From Flavobacteriales bacterium UBA1986 (GTDB lineage Bacteria > Bacteroidota > Bacteroidia > Flavobacteriales_G > Salibacteraceae): a DNA stretch of 64,000 bases. Both the position numbers and the translations under genes were made by a program. The DNA is taken from positions 124,001-188,000 of the forward strand of contig DDDG01000006.1 in the NCBI GenBank assembly GCA_002336245.1, in the 5' to 3' direction. The notes under the pieces were generated by a model. The model saw only the letters and a list, made by a program, of their open reading frames with translations. It did no database searches and was not told the origin of the DNA. The first letter of the stretch is position 1; every line of letters begins with the position of its first letter. This document shows, piece by piece, positions 53,507-60,659 of the stretch.

Positions 53507-53800
53507 TTGGCTAAACACTGCCCCACACCTCAAGAGTTCATTCTCTTACTTCGTGAGGAGCTTGAAGCTGTTGCTGATCTTTCTCGTGCTGCCCAGATGT
53601 CTGCCTGCATGATAGGTCATATGGCCTTTTTCGGACTCAAGCAAGTTGACAGAATACTTTTATTTAAAGCCATTAATTGGGCTCTTCGCGAGCTCAGTAA
53701 AACTCAATCAAACTTGGTCGAGACCTTTGTTCACAGCAATAAATTACCTACATTGAGTGAACGCGAAGCAATGCGTTTCATCTTGAAAACACAATCATGA
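53507..53800 (+). CDS. Small protein of unknown function upstream of the Crp/Fnr gene
   Basis: The 97-residue protein starts at TTG and lacks a signal peptide or membrane segment. It is mostly helical (EFILLLREELEAVADLSRAA, IGHMAFFGLKQVDRILLFKA, SEREAMRFILKTQ). It contains three Cys/His-type residues (KHCPTP, SACMIGHM) that could bind a ligand, which is speculative. It overlaps the Crp/Fnr gene by 4 bases, so the two are probably made together. No family is recognised; its position suggests a regulatory role. Confidence 0.55.
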   Translation: MAKHCPTPQEFILLLREELEAVADLSRAAQMSACMIGHMAFFGLKQVDRILLFKAINWALRELSKTQSNLVETFVHSNKLPTLSEREAMRFILKTQS

Positions 53801-54450
53801 GTTCAATTTCAAAAGAAGAAGCCGCAGCTGCCCTTGACAGGCATTTCCCCTCTTTTTCTAAAGAGTTGAAGCAGGAGATTATTGACCATTACTTTGTCTG
53901 GACTGTAAAGTCTGGTGAGAATGTAATGGAGATAGGTCAGCGCATTGAAGGTGTGCCTCTCCTCGTAGAAGGAAGTGTGAAAATATTTAGGGAAGATGAA
54001 GCTGGAAACGAGCTATTCCTCTACTACCTCTACCCTGGTGAGGCTTGCGCCATATCATTGGTGTGCTCCACAGGAAAAGAACGCATTAGCTCCATTCGAG
54101 CGCAAGCAGTTGAAGACAGCCAGTTCATTGTATTTCCAATTGCCTTCATGGACGATTGGATGCGCAAACACCCCAGCTGGTACGAGTACGTTCTGAGTAC
54201 TTATCGTTTTCGCTTTGAGGAAATGCTTCAGTCCATAGACGAAATTGCTTTTCACAAGCTCGACGAACGTTTGCTCAAATACCTCGACAAAAACGTGGAA
54301 GGTACTGGCTCCACAATACTAAGAACCTCACATCAAGACATCGCCACCGAGCTTCACACCTCACGTGAAGTGATCTCGAGGCTGCTTAAAAAGCTCGAGC
54401 AACGCAACCAAGTGAAGCTCTCTAGAAACCAAATTGAAGTCCTGTACTAG
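53797..54450 (+). CDS. Crp/Fnr-family transcription regulator
   Basis: The 217-residue protein has an N-terminal cyclic-nucleotide-binding-like beta barrel (VKSGENVMEIGQRIEGVPLL, VEGSVKIFREDEAGNE, FLYYLYPGEACAISLVCST) and a C-terminal helix-turn-helix (ATELHTSREVISRLLKKLEQ). The cAMP-binding RxS motif and the Fnr FeS Cys cluster are not seen, so the effector is unknown; other members sense sulfide or redox state. It lies just before the SulP and persulfide genes. Confidence 0.9.
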   Translation: MSSISKEEAAAALDRHFPSFSKELKQEIIDHYFVWTVKSGENVMEIGQRIEGVPLLVEGSVKIFREDEAGNELFLYYLYPGEACAISLVCSTGKERISSIRAQAVEDSQFIVFPIAFMDDWMRKHPSWYEYVLSTYRFRFEEMLQSIDEIAFHKLDERLLKYLDKNVEGTGSTILRTSHQDIATELHTSREVISRLLKKLEQRNQVKLSRNQIEVLY

Positions 54451-54492
54451 AAATCACATTCTGATTCATGAAACTGGTCTTTCTTTGCCAAC

Positions 54493-56211
54493 TTGAAACT
54501 TAGCCGTTATCTTCCTTTTTTAGAATGGACTAAAGACTACAAAAAGTCTTGGTTCACTGAAGACCTCTTGGCCGGGATTACCATTGGAATTATGGTGATT
54601 CCGCAAGGAATGGCCTACGCGCTGCTGGCCAACCTACCTCCCATCTACGGATTATACACGGCCATCATTCCAATGCTCATCTATCCGCTTCTTGGAAGCT
54701 CTCGGCGATTGTCGGTGGGTCCTGTAGCGATCATTGCCCTCTTGGTGGGTTCGGGCATTGCTCCTCTGGCAGCTGGAGATCTTGGACTGTTTGTGCTCTA
54801 CGCGGCTACCTTGGCGTTCATCGTTGGCGTCATACAAGTTTCCATGGGAGTCTTTCGATTGGGTTTCTTGGTTCACTTCCTCTCGAATCCCGTCATATCT
54901 GGTTTTACCTCAGCCATTGCCATCATCATCGCTTTCTCTCAACTCAAGCACCTTTTGGGCGTCGACCTAGCGCGCAGTGAATTTATTCTAGACATCGGAA
55001 CTGAAGCATTTGCCAGAATTTCAGAAATCAATTTGATGAGTTTTGGTCTTGGGATTATTGGGATCTTGCTCATCCTGCTCTTCAAACGCATGAATCGAAA
55101 ACTTCCTGGAGCCCTAATCGCCGTGGTATTGGGAATCATAGTTGTGGCCGTTTTCAGCCTCGACTCCAATGTTGCCATTGTAGGCGAAATTCCACAAGGT
55201 TTACCATCCTTTGCCAGTCCATCATTTTCTTGGGAAACCTGGAGAACCCTCCTTCCGATGGCATTTGTCATTTCAATCTTGGGCATCGTTCAATCCATTG
55301 CCATTGCAAAAGCCTTACAGACAAAAAATCGGGATCATGAGATTCATCCGAATCAGGAATTTGTCGCCATGGGAATTTCAAATATGGCGGCGAGCTTCTT
55401 TCAATCTTTTCCTGTAAGTGGCGGCGTAGGACGTTCTGCTGTAAACTTTCAAGTAGGAGCGAGAAGTCCGCTGGCTTCGATGATTTCATCCATTCTTCTA
55501 ATCATCACCCTCCTCTTTTTAACGCCATACTTCTACTTTCTACCAAAAGCCATGTTGGCGGCGGTAATCTTTACGGCTGTTTACTATCTAATGGACTTCC
55601 AAGAACCTCAGCGTCTTTGGAAAACCGATCGCAAAGATTTCTGGATGTTGATCGTGACTTTCTTGGGAACCCTCTTCGTGGGTATTGAAGAAGGCATCGC
55701 CATTGGCGTGGGCCTTTCGCTCGCCATGATGATTTACCGTTCGGTGTATCCGCATTATGCGATACTCGGCAACATTCCTGAATCTCCATATTATATGAAC
55801 GTGGAGCGATTTGAGAATCTGTCGATGGAAAAGGATGTGCTCATCTTACGCTTTGATGCTCAACTCTATTTTGCGAATATGTCCTTCTTCAAAGACCGAG
55901 CATCTAAGCTCATTTTCGATTCGAAGGAAGAAATCAAGATGCTGCTGCTCGACTTCTCCGTGGTAAACCGAATGGACAGCAGTGCGTGCAAGATGATGGA
56001 AGAGCTCTTCGTAGAACTGAAGAACAATGGCGTTCAGTTGAAAATATCGGCCGTACGCGGCCCTGTGCGGGACTCTATGACGCGCTGTGGACTCATTGAT
56101 CTAATCGGCAAAGAAAACTTCTACCTGCGAACGCATGAGGCCATTCATTCCTGGAAACATCCAGAAGTAGGACTCAACAATCGCTTCGCCACTCAAAGCA
56201 ATCCTGAATAA
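54493..56211 (+). CDS. SulP-family anion transporter with a STAS domain
   Basis: The 572-residue protein starts at TTG. It has the 14-helix SulP core (TEDLLAGITIGIMVIPQGMAY, LLGSSRRLSVGPVAIIALL, SNPVISGFTSAIAIIIAFSQ, FPVSGGVGRSAVNFQVGARSP). A C-terminal STAS domain (~430-555) follows with LLLDFSVVNRMDSSACKMMEE. SulP proteins carry sulfate, bicarbonate or other anions. Substrate is not determined; sulfate or thiosulfate suits the sulfur context. The thioredoxin gene starts 2 bases after the stop. Confidence 0.93.
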   Translation: MKLSRYLPFLEWTKDYKKSWFTEDLLAGITIGIMVIPQGMAYALLANLPPIYGLYTAIIPMLIYPLLGSSRRLSVGPVAIIALLVGSGIAPLAAGDLGLFVLYAATLAFIVGVIQVSMGVFRLGFLVHFLSNPVISGFTSAIAIIIAFSQLKHLLGVDLARSEFILDIGTEAFARISEINLMSFGLGIIGILLILLFKRMNRKLPGALIAVVLGIIVVAVFSLDSNVAIVGEIPQGLPSFASPSFSWETWRTLLPMAFVISILGIVQSIAIAKALQTKNRDHEIHPNQEFVAMGISNMAASFFQSFPVSGGVGRSAVNFQVGARSPLASMISSILLIITLLFLTPYFYFLPKAMLAAVIFTAVYYLMDFQEPQRLWKTDRKDFWMLIVTFLGTLFVGIEEGIAIGVGLSLAMMIYRSVYPHYAILGNIPESPYYMNVERFENLSMEKDVLILRFDAQLYFANMSFFKDRASKLIFDSKEEIKMLLLDFSVVNRMDSSACKMMEELFVELKNNGVQLKISAVRGPVRDSMTRCGLIDLIGKENFYLRTHEAIHSWKHPEVGLNNRFATQSNPE

Positions 56212-56213
56212 GC

Positions 56214-56516
56214 ATGGCCACATCTTCCTTTCAAGACATCATCAATTCAGAAACTCCAGTTCTCATTGACTTTTGGGCCGATTGGTGTCAGCCTTGCCAT
56301 ATGCTCGCTCCCATCATTAAGGAGCTTAAAAACGATTTGGGCGACCGTCTGCGCGTGGTGAAAATCGATACAGAGAAACATCCTAAGTTATCTCAGAAAT
56401 TCAACATCAAAGGAATTCCTACGATGATTCTGTTCAAGGAAGGCAAGTTGCTGTGGAGGCAATCTGGGGTTTTGCCGAAGGAAGAAATCAGGAGGCAGAT
56501 TGAAGGTTTTTTGTAA
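56214..56516 (+). CDS. Thioredoxin with an unusual WCQPC active site
   Basis: The 100-residue thioredoxin lacks a signal peptide, so it is cytoplasmic. FWADWCQPCHMLAPIIKEL has Cys25 and Cys28 with Gln-Pro between them, where thioredoxins have Gly-Pro; this shifts redox potential in engineered thioredoxins. The cis-Pro motif (KGIPTMILFKEGK) is present. It sits between SulP and the DUF3365 gene, so a role in persulfide reduction is plausible but not proven. Confidence 0.9.
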   Translation: MATSSFQDIINSETPVLIDFWADWCQPCHMLAPIIKELKNDLGDRLRVVKIDTEKHPKLSQKFNIKGIPTMILFKEGKLLWRQSGVLPKEEIRRQIEGFL

Positions 56517-56578
56517 AAGTTCATTTGACGAGCTTTCCACCTACCTCTCGCATTACTTAAAATGGATAATTTCGCAGC

Positions 56579-57217
56579 ATGCTAAAAAGACATTTCGTTG
56601 CGGACCTTTTCTTATTCGCACTGCTTGCAGTACTCTACACTTCTTGCGGTGAAACAGACAATGGTGGCGCTCCACCCAAAATGACCTACAACGATGCTGA
56701 GCAGGCGATGCTGAAGCAAGGTCAAGAAATAGCACAAGCTGGCTTTAAAGTCTTGAGCGCTCGTCTGGCAGCAGCCATTGAAAAAGATGGTGTGAATGGA
56801 GCCATCCCCGTTTGTAAAGAAGCAGCCATGTCGATCACCGACTCCCTCTCGAAGGCAGTTGGTTTGGATGTGCGAAGAACTTCTCATAAAGTGAGGAACA
56901 TTGCCAACGCTCCCGATGGCATCGACAAACTAATGGCCGATTACTTCACCAACTTCATAGATGCCGACAAGCAATGGAAGCCGGTTCTTTTGCCGATGAA
57001 AACCCGTAAAGAATACCGCGGTTATTATCCAATCATTATGAATGGACAGTGCAGCTCTTGCCATGGAGTTGTCGAGAAAGACATTCCGAATGATACCTAT
57101 GAGCTCATCCTTCAGCAATATCCCAGCGATCAAGCCGTAAATTTCTTTCCAGGAAGTTTGCGCGGAATGTGGGTTGTCACCTTCAATGAAGATCCCGCAG
57201 AAGTGAGTGGTTCATAA
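56579..57217 (+). CDS. DUF3365 (Tll0287-like) heme-binding lipoprotein
   Basis: The 212-residue protein has a lipobox (LYTSC, Cys ~23). Residues ~40-205 match the DUF3365/Tll0287-like fold (INGAIPVCKEAA-like region, VRRTSHKVRNIANAPDG, KEYRGYYPIIMNGQCSSCHG, NFFPGSLRGMWVV). QCSSCHG is a c-type heme motif (CxxCH). It is probably a periplasmic or outer membrane electron-transfer protein or sensor. A possible -7 box (TAATTTCG, 56567-56574) lies only 4 bases before the ATG. Confidence 0.88.
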   Translation: MLKRHFVADLFLFALLAVLYTSCGETDNGGAPPKMTYNDAEQAMLKQGQEIAQAGFKVLSARLAAAIEKDGVNGAIPVCKEAAMSITDSLSKAVGLDVRRTSHKVRNIANAPDGIDKLMADYFTNFIDADKQWKPVLLPMKTRKEYRGYYPIIMNGQCSSCHGVVEKDIPNDTYELILQQYPSDQAVNFFPGSLRGMWVVTFNEDPAEVSGS

Positions 57218-57254
57218 GTGTGGCGAATGTCACTTTCCAGTTCGACTTCCAGCG

Positions 57255-57262
57255 TATCTTTG
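57255..57262 (+). promoter_or_regulatory. Promoter -7 box for the MBL-fold/rhodanese gene
   Basis: TATCTTTG matches TAnnTTTG exactly, 18 bases before the ATG at 57281. A TTT lies ~20 bases upstream as a weak -33. Confidence 0.45.
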
Positions 57263-57280
57263 CATTAAGAATAAATCGAA

Positions 57281-58684
57281 ATGAAAGTAGAACAGATATA
57301 TACCAATTGCCTAGCCGAAGCAGCTTATTACATAGAGTCTGAAGGCGAAGCCATCGTAATTGATCCAATGCGCGAAAGCTATCCTTACCTCGAAAGAGCT
57401 GAAAAGGACGGTGCGAAAATCAAATACATTCTAGAAACACATTTCCACGCAGACTTTGTTTCAGGTCACATCGACTTGGCAAAGAAAAGTGGAGCAACGA
57501 TTGTGTACGGCCCAACAGCGAAGCCGAGCTATGAAGTTCACATCGCTGAAGACGGCGAGGAATTGAGCGTTGGGAAATTGAAGATTCGCGTTCTTCACAC
57601 ACCAGGGCACACCGTAGAAAGCACTACTTACCTCCTTCTTGACAAAAACGGAAAAGAACAAGCCATTTTTACTGGAGACACGCTCTTCATTGGTGATGTA
57701 GGAAGACCAGACCTCGCGGTAAAAAGCGACTTAAGTCAGGACGACTTAGCAGGAATGCTCTTCGATTCCTTAAGAAACAAAATCATGACCTTGCCTCCAG
57801 AAATTACGGTTTATCCGGCACACGGAGCAGGATCTGCATGTGGTAAGAATTTGAGCACCGACACCACCGATACTTTAGGCAATCAGTTGAAGTTTAACTA
57901 TGCCCTTCGTGCGAGCATGACTCGTGAAGAGTTCATAGCAGAGGTTACCGACGGTTTGATGGCTCCTCCACAGTATTTCCCGAAAAATGCGGTACTGAAT
58001 AAAGAAGGTTACGACAGCCTCGACGAAATTCTAGACCGAAGTGCAAAGGCTTTGAGCCTCGACGAGTTCAAAGAATTTAGAGAGCAAGGAGCCCTCATTT
58101 TAGATACCCGCAGTCAGGCTGAGTATGTGAAGGCACACGTTCCGAAATCGATGTTTGTAGGACGAGATGGAACCTTCGCTAGTTGGGTTGGAACCTTGGT
58201 TGAAGATTTACGTCAGCCCATCGTTCTCATCGCAGAAGACAATATGGAAGAAGAAGTTGTAACACGACTTTCTCGCGTTGGTTACGACAACGTTCTTGGT
58301 CATCTCGAAGGCGGCTTCTCAACTTGGGAGAAGTCGGAAGAGGTAGCACAAACAGAAAGCATCAGCGCGGAAAGCTTCAAAGAGCGTTACGATGAAGGCG
58401 ACCTGAACTCTCTGGATGTCCGTAAGACTAGTGAGTATGAAACTGAGCACGTCTTAGCCATTGAGAACTTCCCATTGGATTTCATTCACGATCACATTGC
58501 CGAGCTGGATGCATCCAAAAAGTATCACGTTCATTGTTTGGGTGGATATCGTTCTGTCATCGCTTGTTCCATCATGGAGCAGTACGGAATCGAAAACACC
58601 GTTAACATAGAAGGAGGATACAAGGCAGTTTCTCAAACCGGACTCCCGCTTTCTCAATTTCAAGAGCAGAATACAGCGCTTTAG
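57281..58684 (+). CDS. MBL-fold persulfide dioxygenase-like protein with two rhodanese domains
   Basis: The 467-residue protein has an N-terminal metallo-beta-lactamase fold (~1-200) with ETHFHADFVSGH (His54, His56, Asp58), HTPGH (His110), FTGDTLFIGDVGRPDL (Asp133) and YPAHGAG (His181). The last position of HxHxDH is Phe59, as in some persulfide dioxygenases that use one Fe. GDVGRPDL is typical of ETHE1/CstB-type enzymes. The first rhodanese (~255-352) has no Cys in its loop (VLIAEDN). The second (~360-460) has CLGGYRS with Cys419. It probably oxidises persulfides and moves sulfane sulfur between domains, like staphylococcal CstB. Confidence 0.9.
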   Translation: MKVEQIYTNCLAEAAYYIESEGEAIVIDPMRESYPYLERAEKDGAKIKYILETHFHADFVSGHIDLAKKSGATIVYGPTAKPSYEVHIAEDGEELSVGKLKIRVLHTPGHTVESTTYLLLDKNGKEQAIFTGDTLFIGDVGRPDLAVKSDLSQDDLAGMLFDSLRNKIMTLPPEITVYPAHGAGSACGKNLSTDTTDTLGNQLKFNYALRASMTREEFIAEVTDGLMAPPQYFPKNAVLNKEGYDSLDEILDRSAKALSLDEFKEFREQGALILDTRSQAEYVKAHVPKSMFVGRDGTFASWVGTLVEDLRQPIVLIAEDNMEEEVVTRLSRVGYDNVLGHLEGGFSTWEKSEEVAQTESISAESFKERYDEGDLNSLDVRKTSEYETEHVLAIENFPLDFIHDHIAELDASKKYHVHCLGGYRSVIACSIMEQYGIENTVNIEGGYKAVSQTGLPLSQFQEQNTAL

Positions 58685-58742
58685 CCAATTCACAAGAGCC
58701 TGCTCGGTGTGCTATGTCACAATTCGAGAGCTGGACTTGAAA

Positions 58743-58750
58743 TACTTTTG
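58743..58750 (+). promoter_or_regulatory. Promoter -7 box for the small rhodanese gene
   Basis: TACTTTTG matches TAnnTTTG exactly, 21 bases before the ATG at 58772. Its -33 element is unclear. Confidence 0.45.
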
Positions 58751-58771
58751 ACTTCGAGAAAAAAAGATACA

Positions 58772-59083
58772 ATGGGATTACTTGACATGATAGGATTGGG
58801 AGGCAACAAACAAGATGTTGCAGAAATGATACAAAAAGGCGCCGTGATTATAGATGTGCGTTCAAAGGGAGAATTTGTTGGCGGACACATTAAAGGTTCC
58901 AAGAACATTCCTTTAGACCAACTGAACAATAGAGTTCAGGAAATCAAAGGGTTCGGCAAGCCAATCGTTACCTGTTGTGCTTCGGGCATGCGAAGTGGTT
59001 CAGCTGCAAGTGCTTTGAAAAAGCATGGTTTAGAAGTAGTGAATGGTGGCGGATGGATGAGTTTAAACTCACGCTTAGGTTAA
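58772..59083 (+). CDS. Single-domain rhodanese
   Basis: The 103-residue sulfurtransferase has VIIDVRSKGEFVGGHIKGS, IPLDQLNNR and the active loop CCASGMRSGSA, with Cys69 catalytic and Cys68 beside it. It is cytoplasmic: no leader. I chose the ATG at 58772, after the -7 box; an upstream TTG is not credible. It probably accepts or donates persulfide sulfur for the enzyme encoded upstream. A strong terminator follows. Confidence 0.93.
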   Translation: MGLLDMIGLGGNKQDVAEMIQKGAVIIDVRSKGEFVGGHIKGSKNIPLDQLNNRVQEIKGFGKPIVTCCASGMRSGSAASALKKHGLEVVNGGGWMSLNSRLG

Positions 59084-59116
59084 TCTATTTTTAAAATAAA
59101 TAACAGCTTATTGATT

Positions 59117-59147
59117 AGGGTCACGCAAGTGACCCTTTCTTTTTTCA
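59117..59147 (+). terminator. Rho-independent terminator after the rhodanese gene
   Basis: AGGGTCAC-GCAA-GTGACCCT is a perfect 8-base stem with a GCAA tetraloop and a T-rich tail. It closes the sulfur cluster. Confidence 0.9.
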
Positions 59148-59208
59148 GGAAGTAGGCAGCAAACAATTCAATGCGCCTTTGGTTACAGAAGAAGAGATTT
59201 GCCTGATG

Positions 59209-59216
59209 TAAATTTG
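59209..59216 (+). promoter_or_regulatory. Promoter -7 box for the fatty acid hydroxylase gene
   Basis: TAAATTTG matches TAnnTTTG exactly, 17 bases before the GTG at 59234. A TTTG 27 bases upstream is too far for a standard -33. Confidence 0.4.
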
Positions 59217-59233
59217 GAGAAGAATAATTTCAA

Positions 59234-60118
59234 GTGAGCAAGTACCTAGATACATTTTTAAGATCATTCTCAGATTTCGGCTCCTACGTCTGGCGCGAAA
59301 TCACCTTTCAGGTTGAGCCTTGGTATGTGAACTACTTCTGGTGGCTCATCGCGCTCTCTTTGGTCGTATGGGGCCTCGAGATTGCATTCCCTTGGCGCAA
59401 GGGTCAATCAATTGTTCGCAAGGACTTCTGGCTCGACGCCTTCTACATGTTCTTCAACTTCTACATTTTTAAACTGGTCATCTTCATTGCCTTCTCGAAT
59501 GTGGTGGAGATGATGTTCATGGATCTCACTGGAGGCAGCTTGAGTCAATTGGCGCTCATCGACTTGAGCAGCTTTCCACTTTGGAGCCAATTGCTGATCT
59601 TTTTTGTCGCCACGGACTTCATACAATGGATTACCCACATCCTTCTTCACAGAATCCCGGTCTTGTGGCGTTTTCACAAAGTTCACCACTCGGTCGAAGA
59701 AATGGGATTTGCAGCGCACTTGCGTTACCACTGGATGGAGAATGTGTTCTACACTCCAATGAAGTACATCGCTGTAATGTTGCTCGGTGGCTTCACGCCT
59801 GAAATGGCTTTCATCGTCTTCTATTTTGCCATCGCCATTGGTCATTTGAACCACGCCAATGTGAAGATTACCTACGGTCCGCTCAAATACCTATTGAACA
59901 ACCCAGTAATGCACTTGTGGCACCATGCCTACAATCTTCCTGAAGGAAATAAATATGGGATGAACTATGGGATTTCACTGAGCATTTGGGATTACATCTT
60001 CCGAACGAATCACATTCCAAATGAAAAGGAAGACATCAAATTGGGCTTTCCAGGAATTGAGAAATTCCCCAAGGACTTTAAGAGTCAAGCCACCTATGGT
60101 TTTAGCTCTAAAGACTGA
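59234..60118 (+). CDS. Sterol desaturase/fatty acid hydroxylase-family membrane enzyme
   Basis: The 294-residue protein starts at GTG. It has four to six helices (NYFWWLIALSLVVWGLEI, FNFYIFKLVIFIAFSNVV) and the di-iron His clusters of the superfamily: HILLH, RFHKVHHS, HLNHANV and HLWHHAYN. Enzymes of this type hydroxylate or desaturate lipid chains using O2. The substrate is unknown. It is separated from the sulfur cluster by a terminator and ends 1 base before the convergent YdeI-like gene. Confidence 0.92.
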   Translation: MSKYLDTFLRSFSDFGSYVWREITFQVEPWYVNYFWWLIALSLVVWGLEIAFPWRKGQSIVRKDFWLDAFYMFFNFYIFKLVIFIAFSNVVEMMFMDLTGGSLSQLALIDLSSFPLWSQLLIFFVATDFIQWITHILLHRIPVLWRFHKVHHSVEEMGFAAHLRYHWMENVFYTPMKYIAVMLLGGFTPEMAFIVFYFAIAIGHLNHANVKITYGPLKYLLNNPVMHLWHHAYNLPEGNKYGMNYGISLSIWDYIFRTNHIPNEKEDIKLGFPGIEKFPKDFKSQATYGFSSKD

Positions 60119-60640
60119 TTAGAACTTCTCGCGCTGATTTTGTGCTCGATTCTCGTCGATCAATGCGCGAAAGTCTAATTCTCCAGCACGACTTTTTAAG
60201 TGCTCGGCCAAAACCCAACTTCTAATGACTCTTTTCTCGGGTGATTTCACCGCGTCGACCCAATGAATGAGCGAGCGCTGCTTTCCTTTTGTGAGAGAAT
60301 GAAAGACAGATGAGAATTCTGGGTCTTGGTTCCAAAACTCGTAGAGTTCTTCCGGTACCGGCAGTCCGTACTCGCTTTTATCTTTTTCAAGAATCACTTG
60401 AATGTATTGACCTTCGAGCAAATTGAATTGCTTCTGTCGCTTTTGGTTGATGTTGATGAACCAATCTCCTCTTCCATTCGGCAGTAGAGCACATTGAAAG
60501 GAATGCTTTTCATTGATTTGGGCGATTACCCTTCGGTCGTTGCCATCAACGAATTCTTGGGCCACTTCGTTTGGAATGTTGACGCGAAATCCCCAGAGGG
60601 CACTTTCTTCCGAAACAAGCTCAACTGAAATGCTCTCCAC
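60119..60640 (-). CDS. DUF1905/YdeI-like protein
   Basis: The 173-residue cytoplasmic protein starts at GTG. The N-terminal half (ALWGFRVNIPNEVAQEFVDG, INEKHSFQCALLPNGRGDWF, FNLLEGQYIQVILEKDKSEY) fits DUF1905. The C-terminal half (VPEELYEFWNQDPEFSSVFH, LTKGKQRSLIHWVDAVKSPE) matches the bacteriocin-protection/OmpD-associated YdeI family, where the two parts are often fused. Function is unknown. It follows the giant PKD gene by 19 bases, so it may be its downstream partner. Confidence 0.85.
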   Translation of the reverse strand: MESISVELVSEESALWGFRVNIPNEVAQEFVDGNDRRVIAQINEKHSFQCALLPNGRGDWFININQKRQKQFNLLEGQYIQVILEKDKSEYGLPVPEELYEFWNQDPEFSSVFHSLTKGKQRSLIHWVDAVKSPEKRVIRSWVLAEHLKSRAGELDFRALIDENRAQNQREKF

Positions 60641-60659
60641 GTCTGACCTTGTATTAAAG

